Below, in pieces: positions 32,739 through 42,387 of a stretch of 64,000 nucleotides of DNA (the stretch's first letter is position 1; each line of letters starts with the position of its first letter). The stretch spans positions 1-64,000 of the forward strand of contig CANQPD010000002.1 in assembly GCA_947625655.1 (NCBI GenBank). Direction: 5' to 3'. Origin of the DNA: an uncultured Dysosmobacter sp. GTDB taxonomy: Bacteria; Bacillota; Clostridia; Oscillospirales; Oscillospiraceae. The translations under genes were made by a program, and so were the position numbers. The notes beneath the pieces are model-generated. The model had not been told where the DNA came from. It saw nothing but the letters and a program-made list of their open reading frames with translations, and made no database searches.

Positions 32739-34166
32739 ATGGCAACAAGCCTAAAGGAGCTCGGCCGCCTCGGTCAAAAGAGATACGGCGGCTTCTTCTA
32801 CGAGGAGTTCCTGAAGGAGCTCCAGGGCCGGAAGGGCATCGAGGTCTACCGGGAAATGAGCGAGAACGACGACGTTGTGGGCGCCATCCTATTCGCCATC
32901 GAGCTCCTGATCCGCCAGGCCTCCTGGGACGTTCAGCCCGGCGGCGACAGCGCCAAGGACAAGGAGGCCGCCGAGTTCGTACACGGCTGCATGGACGATA
33001 TGCAGGACACCTGGACCGACACCATCAGCGAAATCCTATCCTTCCTGACCTTCGGCTGGAGCGCCCATGAGATCGTCTACAAGCGCCGCTGCGGGCCGAA
33101 CCCGGACCGCCGCCTCCGCAGCAAGTACGACGACGGCATGATCGGCTGGCAGAAGCTCCCCATTCGGGCCCAGGAAACCCTCTACGAGTGGCGCTACGAC
33201 GACCTGGACAACCTTGTGAGCCTGGTCCAGATGCCGCCCCCGGACTTCGGCCTTATTGAGATACCGGCCGAGAAGCTGCTTCTTTTCCGCACCAAGAGCA
33301 GGAAGGGAAACCCGGAGGGCCGCAGCATCCTCCGCAACGCATACCGCGCCTGGTATTTCAAGCGCCGGATTCAGGAGATCGAGGGAATCGGCATCGAGCG
33401 TGACCTGGCCGGCTTCCCCACCCTGACCGCGCCGGAGGGCCTGAACATCTGGGACGACGACGACCCGGACATGGTAAGCATACGCACCGCCGCGGAGCGC
33501 ATCGTTCAGAACGTCCGCAGGGACAGCATGGAGGGCCTGGTCGTCCCCTTCGGTTGGACCCTCTCGCTCCTATCCACCGGCGGCCGCCGCCAGTTCGACA
33601 CCAACGCCATCATCGAGCGCTACGACACCCGCATCGCCATGACCGTCCTGGCCGACTTCGTTCTCCTGGGCCACCAGAACGCCGGGAGCTGGGCCCTTTC
33701 CAGCGATAAGACCGAGCTGTTCAGCATGGCCATCGGCGCCTACCTGGACATCATCTGCGAAGTCTTCAACAACCAGGCAATCCCCCAGCTTATCGACCTG
33801 AACGGCGACCACTTCGCCGGCATCACCGACTACCCGCGCCTGACCCACGGCGACGTGGAGGGCCCGGACCTGGAGAAGCTCGGCAACTTCCTTCAGAGCG
33901 TCACCGGCTCCGGCATCCTAATCCCCGACGAGGGCGTGGAGGACTTCGTGCGGGAGGCCGCCGGCCTGCCCGAGCGCATCGGCGACTACGGCACGCAGCT
34001 AAACGAGCGGAACCTTCAGCGCCAGCAGGAGGAGCAGCAGAACAAGCCCCAGCAGGGCCAAGGGAAGCCCGCAGCAGGCAGCGAGGGCAGCGGCAAGGAA
34101 GAACTGCCCGACGACGACGAGGCGGCCGTGGCGGCCGCCAAGAAGCGCCTGGGGAGGGAAGTATGA
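32739..34166 (+). CDS. portal protein (DUF935/Mu gp29-like)
   Basis: The 475-residue protein shows RYGGFFYEEFLKELQGRKG, VVGAILFAIELLIRQASWDVQ, WSAHEIVYKRR, LLLFRTKSRKGNPEGRSILR and QLIDLNGDHFAG, the pattern of Mu-like portal proteins. The portal ring forms the DNA entry vertex. The C-terminus is Gln/Glu-rich. AAAGGAGG precedes ATG 32739. It overlaps the MuF gene by four bases. Confidence 0.88.
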   Translation: MATSLKELGRLGQKRYGGFFYEEFLKELQGRKGIEVYREMSENDDVVGAILFAIELLIRQASWDVQPGGDSAKDKEAAEFVHGCMDDMQDTWTDTISEILSFLTFGWSAHEIVYKRRCGPNPDRRLRSKYDDGMIGWQKLPIRAQETLYEWRYDDLDNLVSLVQMPPPDFGLIEIPAEKLLLFRTKSRKGNPEGRSILRNAYRAWYFKRRIQEIEGIGIERDLAGFPTLTAPEGLNIWDDDDPDMVSIRTAAERIVQNVRRDSMEGLVVPFGWTLSLLSTGGRRQFDTNAIIERYDTRIAMTVLADFVLLGHQNAGSWALSSDKTELFSMAIGAYLDIICEVFNNQAIPQLIDLNGDHFAGITDYPRLTHGDVEGPDLEKLGNFLQSVTGSGILIPDEGVEDFVREAAGLPERIGDYGTQLNERNLQRQQEEQQNKPQQGQGKPAAGSEGSGKEELPDDDEAAVAAAKKRLGREV

Positions 34167-37100
34167 CCTTCAAGAAGATTCGGCCCCGCTACATCGCCAA
34201 GAAGAAAAGCAAGGCCGCCCAGGAGGCCATCGACCGCCTGAACGCTTACCTCAACGCCGCTGAGCCCGAGCCCGTCTACTGGCTCACCCGCCTATGGGAC
34301 GACCAACAGCAGGCCGTCACCTACAAGGAGCTCCGGGAGGCTATAGCCGCCGGCCGCCTCGACGAGAAGACCCTGGCCGCCTGGCAGGAGGACTATGCCA
34401 ACTTCGTCAACGATAAGCTGAAACCAATCTGGACCCAAGCCATGGAGGAGGGCGCCGCCAAGCTCATGGCCGAGCACCCGGACTTTTTCTTCGACCCCAT
34501 GACCGAGGGCATCCACAACTGGACCGTCACCCACGGGGCCGAATGGGTCACGAAGGTAAGCGACGAGCAGCGGGACGCCATCGCCGCCATGGTAGAGCAC
34601 GCCACCACCGGCGCCTGGACCGTTGACGAGCTATCCCGCGCCATCCGCCCCACCATCGGCCTCACCGCCCCCCAGGCCCTCGCCAACCTGAAATACTACG
34701 AGCGGGTCAAGAGCTCCCTCCTGGACAACAACCCCACCATGAAGGAGGCCACAGCCACCAAGAGGGCGCAGGAGGCGGCCCAGAAGTACGCCGCCCGGCA
34801 GCACCGGGCCAGGGCCTACACCATCGCCACCACAGAGCTGGCCTTCGCCTACAACAAGGGCCAGGACGACGCCGTGAAGCAGGCCATCCAGCAGGGCTAT
34901 CTCGGTAAATCCAAGCGCGTATGGAGCACCGCCGCAGACGACGGCGTTTGTCCCATTTGCAGCGCCCTGGACGGCGTGGCAATCGACATGGACGGGGAAT
35001 TTGACTTCAAGGGCAAGCCCCTATACGGCGGCCAGAAAGAGACCCCGCCCGCGCACCCGCGCTGCCGCTGCGCCGTGGAATACCAGGAGATCGAGCCCCC
35101 GCAGATACCCCAGGCCACGCCGGAGCCGCCCCAGACCTGGAGCGGCCAGCAGCCCGCCCCGGACATCCCCGAGCCCGAGACCCCGGCAATCCCCCAGGGC
35201 CTCGCCATCCCCGACGGCATGACCTACCAGGGCCACGCTAACCTGGGCGGGACCGGGGAAATGTACGCCTACAAGGACGGCGCCGGCCAAGACTGGCTAT
35301 TCAAGCCCGCCCAGAGCAAGGGCGGCACCCCGGAGGCGTTCAGAGCCTACGTCCAGGAGGCCGGCTACAAGGTCCAGTCCATCATCGACCCCGACACCGC
35401 GGTCCCCGTTGGCGTCGGCGACATAGGCGGCCAGTTTGGAGCCTTCCAAAAGCGGATCACCACCGCCGGCAGCGGCCCCAGCTTCAAAGCCTGGCAATAT
35501 AGCACCGACCCCCTGCCGCCAGGCGCCGCCGCGCAGTTCCAGCGGGAGCACGTCACCGACTGGCTCCTGGGCAACTTCGACAGCCACGGCGGGAACTTCA
35601 TCATCGACAGCCAGGGCCGGATCGTAGGCATCGACAAGGAGCAGGCGTTCAAGTACATCGGCCAGGACGCCAGCAAGGCCATGTCCTATGCCTACCACCC
35701 AAACAAGGGCTATGGCGAGACCGAGCCCATCTACAACACCATGTATCGCCGCTTCGCCAAGGGGGAGATCGACCTGGACCTTCAGGACACCCTGGCATAC
35801 ATCAAGCGCGTGGAGGCCATACCAGACAGCGAATATCGGGAGATATTCAGGGACTACGCGGAGGCCCTACACGGCAAAGGGCCCCAGGCGGAGGCCCTGC
35901 TGGACGCCATCGTGGAGCGCAAGAGCACGCTCCGTGAGACCTACCGGGCCTTCTACTCCGACCTCCTCACCGAGCGGACCGGCAAAAAGCAGGTGTTCAT
36001 CTGGGCCGACGAGGCCGCGCAGAAGGCCGCGCAGCCCCTCGCGGCCGTCACCCACACCCCGGACGTTCTCAAAAAAATGAACGTCTCGGAGCTGAAGCAG
36101 CTCGCCAAGCAGAAGGGCATCCCGTACTACAACAAGTTCACCAAGCCCCAGCTCGTAGAGGCCATATCCGACCCGGTAAAGGCCGTGGAGATCAGCGCCA
36201 AGACCAAGGCCAAGCTCCTCAACCTGGAAGCCACCCGGCCCCAGCGCCTCGCCACCGCGCCACCGCGGACACCGGCCGCGCCCAAGGGCGCCCTCAAGGC
36301 GGGAAAGCTGTTCGACGACTTCTCGACCATCCCCGCCGGCCAGCGCATAGGCGTCCCGGTTTACAGCGACCACGACCGGCTGGAGGGCCTGAACATGACC
36401 GCCCGCCGCATGAACGTGGACGGCGCCGAGGTCTACGAGCTCACCGGCAAGCTGACCGACGGCGCCTGGGGCGACGCCCTACACCTCGTCCGGGCCAACG
36501 GCACCGACGGCTCCATGGCCTTTGAAATGGCCGACGACACCGCCGCCTTCCTATCCACCCGCCCCGTCGTCATGCGGGGCGTGGACCTGCAGAAAGTAGT
36601 CCTGGAGGATTCCGGGAGCACCCTGGAGGTTTACACCCACGGCGCAAAGGAGTATAATGGCTGGACCGGCTTCTTCCGCCTCCGCGTACCCGCCACCGGG
36701 AGCGGAGCAGCAGACGCCAAGGCGGCCAAGAACCTCCTGGAGCGGGCCGGCATGGTAGACCTGACCGGCACCCCCACCGCGCAGGCCGAGGCCATCTACA
36801 AGAAGACCCGCCTGCTCTGGCAGAACGCCCCCGGAGAGATTGGGAAGATACGGGGCCTCACCGGGCAGGACCTATCCGACGAGCTGGACCGCCTGCTGGA
36901 CGCCGCCGGCGTCACCGCCAAGCGGATAAAGCGCACCACCATGAAGAAGGTCTTTGACGGCTACCAGACGCTCGTCGAGGAGGGCGTCGCCAAGGACTAC
37001 GAGAAGGCCGGCCTCCGCTACATCTGGTCCGGCGTCCCCAGCAGCGACGGCGTTGTGAGCATCATCAAGGGCCCCGGCCTCATGTCCACCAACACCCGCT

Positions 37101-37567
37101 GCCACGCCGGCATGGAGTTCTTCGGCGCCAGCCCCCAGGCAGACATGAGGAGCGGAGGAAGCGACAGCGTATTCACCCGCATCGGCGTCGTCACCAAGGA
37201 CGGGAAATCGCCGGGCCGCTTCGGCCAGTGCTACAAGGGCAGCGGCTACCGCGTCATGGTAGACCCGGCCGTCATGGAGCGCACAGACTGGTATGCCTAC
37301 GACAGCGACAGCTTCGGCCGGAGCACCGCCTCGGCCCTCGCCACCCGGCAGACCCCCCTCGACTTCATCCGCAGCATGGCGGACGACTACCACTCGGACA
37401 ACGAGGTCATGTTCCGCCACGGCATACCCAAGGAGCAGTTTATCGGGATCGCCTGCCCCGACGACTACTACCGCCAGGAGCTACTCGACAAGCTAAAGGC
37501 CGAGGGCATCACCGAGATAAACGGGCAGGCCATCGAGGACTTTGTGAAAGTGAGGAACGATATATGA
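34163..37567 (+). CDS. MuF head protein with kinase-like and C-terminal effector-like domains
   Basis: At 1134 residues it is three to four times longer than a simple MuF/SPP1 gp7 minor head protein. The MuF domain occupies about 1-310, with the metal-type motif VCPICSALDG and HPRCRCAVEY. Residues about 350-610 resemble a HipA/PI3-kinase-type fold (DWLLGNFDSHGGNFIID, then GIDKEQAF as a DFG-like site). About 635-670 reads LKQLAKQKGIPYYNKFTKPQ, an SAP-like module. The last ~360 residues include RYIWSGV, GLMSTNT and DNEVMFRHGI, reminiscent of an ADP-ribosyltransferase but not conclusive. Temperate phages are known to encode MuF polymorphic toxins; this could be one, carried in the head. Confidence 0.7.
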   Translation: MTFKKIRPRYIAKKKSKAAQEAIDRLNAYLNAAEPEPVYWLTRLWDDQQQAVTYKELREAIAAGRLDEKTLAAWQEDYANFVNDKLKPIWTQAMEEGAAKLMAEHPDFFFDPMTEGIHNWTVTHGAEWVTKVSDEQRDAIAAMVEHATTGAWTVDELSRAIRPTIGLTAPQALANLKYYERVKSSLLDNNPTMKEATATKRAQEAAQKYAARQHRARAYTIATTELAFAYNKGQDDAVKQAIQQGYLGKSKRVWSTAADDGVCPICSALDGVAIDMDGEFDFKGKPLYGGQKETPPAHPRCRCAVEYQEIEPPQIPQATPEPPQTWSGQQPAPDIPEPETPAIPQGLAIPDGMTYQGHANLGGTGEMYAYKDGAGQDWLFKPAQSKGGTPEAFRAYVQEAGYKVQSIIDPDTAVPVGVGDIGGQFGAFQKRITTAGSGPSFKAWQYSTDPLPPGAAAQFQREHVTDWLLGNFDSHGGNFIIDSQGRIVGIDKEQAFKYIGQDASKAMSYAYHPNKGYGETEPIYNTMYRRFAKGEIDLDLQDTLAYIKRVEAIPDSEYREIFRDYAEALHGKGPQAEALLDAIVERKSTLRETYRAFYSDLLTERTGKKQVFIWADEAAQKAAQPLAAVTHTPDVLKKMNVSELKQLAKQKGIPYYNKFTKPQLVEAISDPVKAVEISAKTKAKLLNLEATRPQRLATAPPRTPAAPKGALKAGKLFDDFSTIPAGQRIGVPVYSDHDRLEGLNMTARRMNVDGAEVYELTGKLTDGAWGDALHLVRANGTDGSMAFEMADDTAAFLSTRPVVMRGVDLQKVVLEDSGSTLEVYTHGAKEYNGWTGFFRLRVPATGSGAADAKAAKNLLERAGMVDLTGTPTAQAEAIYKKTRLLWQNAPGEIGKIRGLTGQDLSDELDRLLDAAGVTAKRIKRTTMKKVFDGYQTLVEEGVAKDYEKAGLRYIWSGVPSSDGVVSIIKGPGLMSTNTRCHAGMEFFGASPQADMRSGGSDSVFTRIGVVTKDGKSPGRFGQCYKGSGYRVMVDPAVMERTDWYAYDSDSFGRSTASALATRQTPLDFIRSMADDYHSDNEVMFRHGIPKEQFIGIACPDDYYRQELLDKLKAEGITEINGQAIEDFVKVRNDI

Positions 37568-37917
37568 TCGACCGCCGCAAGGTCTACATCTACCGCACGA
37601 CCGGGGAGCCCAAATTCTCCGGCCTGGCTATGGACTGCCAAATCCACCAGACGCCAGACGGCCGCAATCAACTCTGGTTCGACGAGACCGGGCACGGGCA
37701 CATGATAACCGGGGAGATCATCAAAGAGACCCCGGAGGGCTTCACCTTCCGCTCCGACGGCTACGAGCCCGGCGCCTGGACCTTCCAGGTCCTCACCATC
37801 GAGGACTTCCGCCGCTGGGTATATAAGCACGTCACCGGCGGCGAGACCATCGCGGCCAAGATACGCACCACCGCAGACCTGCACGAATGGTATCGGCGGG
37901 CCTTCGACATCCCCTAA
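37564..37917 (+). CDS. small protein coupled to the MuF gene, possible immunity protein
   Basis: The 117-residue protein starts ATGA over the stop of the giant MuF protein. It is a compact beta-rich acidic/aromatic protein (NQLWFDETGHGHMITGEI, EGFTFRSDGYEPGAW). Its size, coupling and position match immunity genes of polymorphic toxins, but it has no recognised domain and could instead be a minor head protein. Confidence 0.5.
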   Translation: MIDRRKVYIYRTTGEPKFSGLAMDCQIHQTPDGRNQLWFDETGHGHMITGEIIKETPEGFTFRSDGYEPGAWTFQVLTIEDFRRWVYKHVTGGETIAAKIRTTADLHEWYRRAFDIP

Positions 37918-37934
37918 TCGAATAACCAGCAGAG

Positions 37935-37960
37935 AAGGGCGACCCGGAAGGGCCGCCCTT
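37935..37960 (+). terminator. hairpin after the MuF pair
   Basis: AAGGGCG-A-CCC-GGAA-GGG-C-CGCCCTT. No U-run follows; it may be an RNA-processing or stability element. Confidence 0.45.
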
Positions 37961-37987
37961 CAAACATACCCGGAAGGAGTGATGCAG

Positions 37988-38452
37988 ATGTTCACATTCA
38001 GCGACCTGGCCGGCCGGCCAGCCGCCGGCGTGAAAAAGACCGCCGGCACCATTTCCGGCCGCTTTGCCATCAGGAAGGCGGACGAGGACCAACACCTGGC
38101 CTTCGGCTGGGCCTACGTTTCCCAGGACGAGGCGCGGAACCAGATGGAAGACCACTCCGGCGACCAACTCGCCCCGGAGGAGTTGGAGCACGCAGCCTAT
38201 CAATTCGTGGAGCTCTACCGCGAGGGCGGGGAGATGCACGAGCGCGGAGGCTGCGCTGTCCTGGTCGAAAGCATGGTCTTCACCGAGGAGAAGCAGCAGG
38301 CCCTCGGCATCCCCATCGGCACCCTGCCCGTCGGCTGGTGGATTGGCTTAAAAGTCACCGACGAGGACGTGTGGGCCAAGGTAAAGGACGGCACCTATCC
38401 CATGTTCAGCATCGAGGGGACCGCCGTCCGAGAGGAAATCCCCGCACCATAA
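37988..38452 (+). CDS. XkdF-like prohead protease
   Basis: The 154-residue protein matches the XkdF family: DEDQHLAFGWAYVSQDEA, DHSGDQLAPEELEHAAYQFV, MHERGGCAVLVESMVF, LPVGWWIGLKVTDEDVW and MFSIEGTAVREE. The conserved His and Ser suit an S78-like protease that matures the prohead. ATG 37988 has the best spacing from GGAAGGAG; GTG 37979 and ATG 37982 are alternatives. Confidence 0.8.
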   Translation: MFTFSDLAGRPAAGVKKTAGTISGRFAIRKADEDQHLAFGWAYVSQDEARNQMEDHSGDQLAPEELEHAAYQFVELYREGGEMHERGGCAVLVESMVFTEEKQQALGIPIGTLPVGWWIGLKVTDEDVWAKVKDGTYPMFSIEGTAVREEIPAP

Positions 38453-38470
38453 ACCACGATAAACCGAGGA

Positions 38471-38498
38471 GCAGCGGGCGCCCGCTGCTTTTCTGTTT
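38471..38498 (+). terminator. perfect palindromic terminator after protease
   Basis: GCAGCGGGC directly abuts GCCCGCTGC (38471-38488), followed by TTTTCTGTTT. Confidence 0.65.
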
Positions 38499-38527
38499 AT
38501 AAAAAACCGCAGGAAAGGAGGATAAGC

Positions 38528-39817
38528 GTGCCAACGAAACTTACCAACTTAGAGGTCTCGAAGGTGGACTTCGTGGACGCCGGCGACAATAAGCGGGCGG
38601 ATGTGGTGCTGTTCAAGCGCCAGGACGGGCAGGGAGGGCAGGAGCCCACCACGGCCCAGGAACCGACCGCAGGCCGCGCAGACGGCATCCTGAAGCGGTT
38701 TCTGACCCGCATTTTCAAGGCCGCCGGCACCAGCGACGAGGAGCTGGAGGAGGCCCTGGAAACCGTGGAGAAGGAGGCCACCACCTTCGACGAGAAGATG
38801 GCGCAGCGCCAGAAGCGGAAGGCCGCCGACGAAATCTGGGACTACTGCTGGATGCTCCAGGATAGCCTCTGTTCTATCTTTTGGGACGACGAGGCAGCCG
38901 ACAAGGCGCAGCAGATGGAAACCAGCGTGGACGAGTTCGTCACCGCCGTAAAGGCCGCCATCCCCAAGTGGGTGGACGGCCAGCCCGCCAAGATTGCCAA
39001 GAGCCAGTCCGCCATCGCCCCGGAGCGCCTGGACTTCGCCAAGCGCACCAGGGACCGCCTCGCCGACATGATCGCCAAGGCAGAGACCCCCACCAATAAC
39101 CCCGAGCAGACCCCCGCACCGGCCGCAGCGCCGGAACCCAAAACCGCCCCCGCAGACGGGGCAGAACAGAAAGGAGAAATCCCCGACATGAAGATCGACA
39201 AGAGCAAGCTCACCCCCGAGGAGCTGGCGACCCTCGACGCTATCGAGAAGAAGGCCGGCGTCCCCGACGACCCCGCGGCTCCCCCCGCGCAGGAGCCCAC
39301 CGCCACCGCCAAGGCAGCCCCCGCCGCCACGGCCACCACCCCCGCGCCCGCGCCCGCGGCCGCCCCTGCCGCGCAGGAGCCCGCCGCCGACGAGGACATC
39401 TACAAGGGCCTCCACCCCGCCGTCAAGGCCGAGCTGGAGCGCCTGCGGAAGCAGGCGGACGCCGCCGAGGAGCGGGAGCTCCTGGCCGTCGCCAAGAAGT
39501 ACGAGATCATCGGGAAGAAGCCCGAGGAGCTCGTCCCCACCCTGAAGTCCCTGAAGGCCGCCGGCGGCGACGCCTACGAGCAGATGATCGCCATCATGGA
39601 CGCCAGCGTGGAAGCCGTGGAGAAGTCCGGCATCTTCACCGAGGTCGGCAAGCGCGGCAACGGCGGCACCAGCGCCGGCAACGACGCCTGGGCCCAGATC
39701 GAGAAGCACGCCGAGACCATCCAGAAGGCCGCCCCCACCATGACCTGGGCGGAGGCCGTAGACAAGGCGTGCGAACAGCACCCCGACCTCGTGCATCAGT
39801 ACGAGGCGGACCGGTAA
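38528..39817 (+). CDS. scaffold/capsid assembly protein
   Basis: The 429-residue protein begins LTNLEVSKVDFVDAGDN, the start typical of XkdF/scaffold proteins, has long charged helices and an Ala/Pro-rich linker (about 195-295), and ends in a helical domain (DIYKGLHPAVKAELERLRK, MTWAEAVDKACEQHPDLV). It lies between the protease and capsid genes, as scaffolds do. Start is GTG 38528 after AAAGGAGG. Confidence 0.7.
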   Translation: MPTKLTNLEVSKVDFVDAGDNKRADVVLFKRQDGQGGQEPTTAQEPTAGRADGILKRFLTRIFKAAGTSDEELEEALETVEKEATTFDEKMAQRQKRKAADEIWDYCWMLQDSLCSIFWDDEAADKAQQMETSVDEFVTAVKAAIPKWVDGQPAKIAKSQSAIAPERLDFAKRTRDRLADMIAKAETPTNNPEQTPAPAAAPEPKTAPADGAEQKGEIPDMKIDKSKLTPEELATLDAIEKKAGVPDDPAAPPAQEPTATAKAAPAATATTPAPAPAAAPAAQEPAADEDIYKGLHPAVKAELERLRKQADAAEERELLAVAKKYEIIGKKPEELVPTLKSLKAAGGDAYEQMIAIMDASVEAVEKSGIFTEVGKRGNGGTSAGNDAWAQIEKHAETIQKAAPTMTWAEAVDKACEQHPDLVHQYEADR

Positions 39818-39833
39818 GGAAGGAGGAGCAGAC

Positions 39834-40430
39834 ATGACCTATCACGGCACCGGCATCAACGACAGCCCCACCATCACCGCCAAAGCCAAGGAAGCCATCG
39901 AAAACGGCGCCTACCTGGCGGCCACCCTCGCCGACGGCGGCGTCACCGTCGCCAAGGCGGAGGACACCCCCATCGGCATCATGATCCCCGAGACCGAGAC
40001 CGTCCCCGCCGGGGAGGACGTCACCATCCAGATCAAGGACATCGGCCTGGCTATGGTCGGCGAGGCCATCAAGCCCGGCGACCTTCTGGCCGCGGACGAG
40101 GGCGGCAAGCTGAAGAAGGCCGGCGACGGCGCCTTCATCCTGGCCGTCGCTCTGGAGGAGGCCACCGCGGCCGACCAGGTTATCCCCGTCCAGATCATCA
40201 AGGCCGGCAAGAACGGCAGCGGTGGCGCTGGCCCCGATATGAGCCAGTACCAGAAGAAGATCACCGCCACCGGCATCCTGAAGGGTAACGGCGAGGGCGA
40301 AATCTCCGCCGCCACCGCCGGCGAGGACTACACCGGCAAAGTCACCGTTGACGGCATCCTGAAGGGCGACGGCAACGGCAACATCACCCAGGCCCAGGCC
40401 GGCACCGACTACCAGGCCGCCGCCGGCTAA
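39834..40430 (+). CDS. head decoration protein (DUF2190-like) with repeat tail
   Basis: The 198-residue protein resembles DUF2190 capsid cement: TITAKAKEAIENGAYLA, TPIGIMIPETE, IKPGDLLAADEGGKL, AVALEEATAADQVIPVQI. A C-terminal extension has two related units, GILKGNGEGEI...AGEDY and GILKGDGNGNI...AGTDY, of a kind more usual in tail fibres, which may be exposed on the capsid. Confidence 0.75.
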   Translation: MTYHGTGINDSPTITAKAKEAIENGAYLAATLADGGVTVAKAEDTPIGIMIPETETVPAGEDVTIQIKDIGLAMVGEAIKPGDLLAADEGGKLKKAGDGAFILAVALEEATAADQVIPVQIIKAGKNGSGGAGPDMSQYQKKITATGILKGNGEGEISAATAGEDYTGKVTVDGILKGDGNGNITQAQAGTDYQAAAG

Positions 40431-40452
40431 TCCGAGAGAGGAGGAACAATAA

Positions 40453-41481
40453 ATGAACTTCGACCGCAGCACCACCGCCGGCATCCAGGCCCAGATCGCC
40501 AAGGGCTGGAAGCCGAACAACTACCTCACCAACATGTCCATGGCGTACTTCGCCAACCCGGCCGACTTCGTGGCCCCCAGCATCTTCCCCATCTGCCCCG
40601 TCCCCCTGTCCAGCAGCTACTACTACAAGTTCAGCAAGGGCGACCTGGCCCGCGATAACGTGCGCCGCAAGCCCGCCTACGGCAAGGTGCAGCCCGCGGT
40701 GATGGGCCAGACCGACGACACCTACAAGTGCCATGTGGACCAGGTTCTGGTCGGCATCGACCAGATCGCCACCCTGGACTATTCCCGCAGCCGCGCCCCC
40801 GGCGTGGCCGACCCCCGGCGGGCCAAGGTCCGCTTTGCCACCGAGCAGATGCTTCTCCATCAGGACGTGATCTTCGCTTCCAGCTTCTTCAAGGCCGGCG
40901 TCTGGGGCCAGGAGTGGGAAGGCAAGGACGAGAGCCCCTCCGGCAATCAGTTCCTCAAGTTCGGTGACGCCAACTTCGACCCCGTCCACTTCTTCGACGA
41001 GCGCATCCGGGACATCAAGCAGAGCGGCCGCCGGAAGCCCAACCGCCTGGCCCTGGGCTACGACGCCTACCTGGCCCTGAAGGAGCACCCCGACATCCTG
41101 GAGCGGGTCAAGTACACCGGCACCACCGCCAACCCCGCCAACGTCACCCCCGCCGTCCTGGCGCAGCTCTTCGGCGTTGAGCAGGTCAAGGTCCTGGAGA
41201 GCACCTACAACGCCGCGGGCATCGGCCAGAAGGACGATATGCAGTTCATCTGCGACACCAAGGGCGCCCTCCTGTGCTACGCCACCCCCACCCCCCAGAT
41301 CGACGAGCCCTCCGCCGGCTACATCTTCACCTGGGATATGCTGGGCAACGGCGCCTATACCGCCTTCGACCAGTTCGAGGGCGAGAACGGCACCCACACC
41401 GAGTTTGTCGAGGGCCTCATGGCCACCGATATGCGGAAGACCGCCGACGACCTGGCTATCTTCTTCAAGGACTGCGTGTAA
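40453..41481 (+). CDS. major capsid protein
   Basis: The 342-residue protein has the layout of the Mu/E-type major capsid family: MSMAYFANPADFVAPSIFP, PLSSSYYYKF, RDNVRRKPAYGKVQP, a RFATEQMLLHQDVIFASS helix and a C-terminal P-loop-free domain (GQKDDMQFICDTKGALLCY). It follows the decoration gene and AGGAGGAA. Confidence 0.88.
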   Translation: MNFDRSTTAGIQAQIAKGWKPNNYLTNMSMAYFANPADFVAPSIFPICPVPLSSSYYYKFSKGDLARDNVRRKPAYGKVQPAVMGQTDDTYKCHVDQVLVGIDQIATLDYSRSRAPGVADPRRAKVRFATEQMLLHQDVIFASSFFKAGVWGQEWEGKDESPSGNQFLKFGDANFDPVHFFDERIRDIKQSGRRKPNRLALGYDAYLALKEHPDILERVKYTGTTANPANVTPAVLAQLFGVEQVKVLESTYNAAGIGQKDDMQFICDTKGALLCYATPTPQIDEPSAGYIFTWDMLGNGAYTAFDQFEGENGTHTEFVEGLMATDMRKTADDLAIFFKDCV

Positions 41482-41495
41482 GGGAGGGGCAGACC

Positions 41496-41957
41496 ATGAC
41501 CGGCTACATCTGCACCAAGGCGGTCACGCTCGGCGCCACCAAGTACACGCCGGGCCAGAATATCCCCGCCGACGCCGTGCTCCCCAGCCGGGTCCGGGCC
41601 CTCACCAAGCAAGGATTCATCGCCCCGCAGGCGGAGGCCCCCGCGCTTCCGCCTGTGGGCGCCCAGGAGAGGCCCGACGCCCCGGCCCCTATCGTAATCC
41701 CCCTGACGCGGGACGGCGCCGTGTACGAGGTTGTGACGCCGTATGAGACCCTTCTGGCGGTCACCAGCAACCTCCAGCTCAACGCGGACGAAGTTGTCAC
41801 CGCCATCAAGACCATGACCGACGACACCGCCCTTATTCTCCTCCACGCCCTGGACGCCCGCAAGACCGTGAAGGACGCGGCCGAGGCCAGGGCCGCCAAG
41901 CTGGAGAAGGAGCGGGAGGAAGCCGAGCAGCAGGGAGGAAACCAGGGAGGGACCTAA
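41496..41957 (+). CDS. head-tail junction protein, unknown subtype
   Basis: The 153-residue protein starts MTGYICTKAVTLGATKYTPG, a small beta domain, and ends in a charged helix. Position right after the capsid gene suggests a head-completion or connector role. AGGGAGGGG precedes the start. Confidence 0.6.
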   Translation: MTGYICTKAVTLGATKYTPGQNIPADAVLPSRVRALTKQGFIAPQAEAPALPPVGAQERPDAPAPIVIPLTRDGAVYEVVTPYETLLAVTSNLQLNADEVVTAIKTMTDDTALILLHALDARKTVKDAAEARAAKLEKEREEAEQQGGNQGGT

Positions 41958-41958
41958 C

Positions 41959-42387
41959 GTGAAATCCTTCACCTACGACCCCAGCAAGATCACCGAGAGC
42001 GCCAAGGACCGTATGCGCTTCGAGCTCGGCGACACGATGGTGGAGGGCGGCCCCATGACCACGGCCCTCACCGACGAGGAATACCAGGCCGCCCTCGATA
42101 TGCACCCCGGCAACTGGAGGAAGGCCAAACTGGCCCTCCTTTCGAGCATCCTGTTCCGCTTCATGTACGAAGTAGACACCAAGGTCGGCCCCCTATCCCT
42201 CTCCCTGCGCCAGCGGGCAGAGGGCTGGAAGAAGATGTATGACGAGCTGAAGGCGGAGGACGACATGATGGCCGTCCCCACCGGCCACCCGAAGGCACTC
42301 AGCCCGAAACACTACTTCTACGAGGGCATGCACGATAACCACGACGCCGGAGGCACCAGGAGGGGGAAGCGCCATGTTCTACCTTAG
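41959..42387 (+). CDS. head-tail connector (gp6-like)
   Basis: The 142-residue helical protein (RMRFELGDTMVEGGPMTTAL, LTDEEYQAALDMHPGNWRKA, FMYEVDTKVGPLSLSLRQRA) matches the connector adaptors that dock to the portal. It starts at GTG 41959 and overlaps the next gene by 14 bases. Confidence 0.7.
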   Translation: MKSFTYDPSKITESAKDRMRFELGDTMVEGGPMTTALTDEEYQAALDMHPGNWRKAKLALLSSILFRFMYEVDTKVGPLSLSLRQRAEGWKKMYDELKAEDDMMAVPTGHPKALSPKHYFYEGMHDNHDAGGTRRGKRHVLP

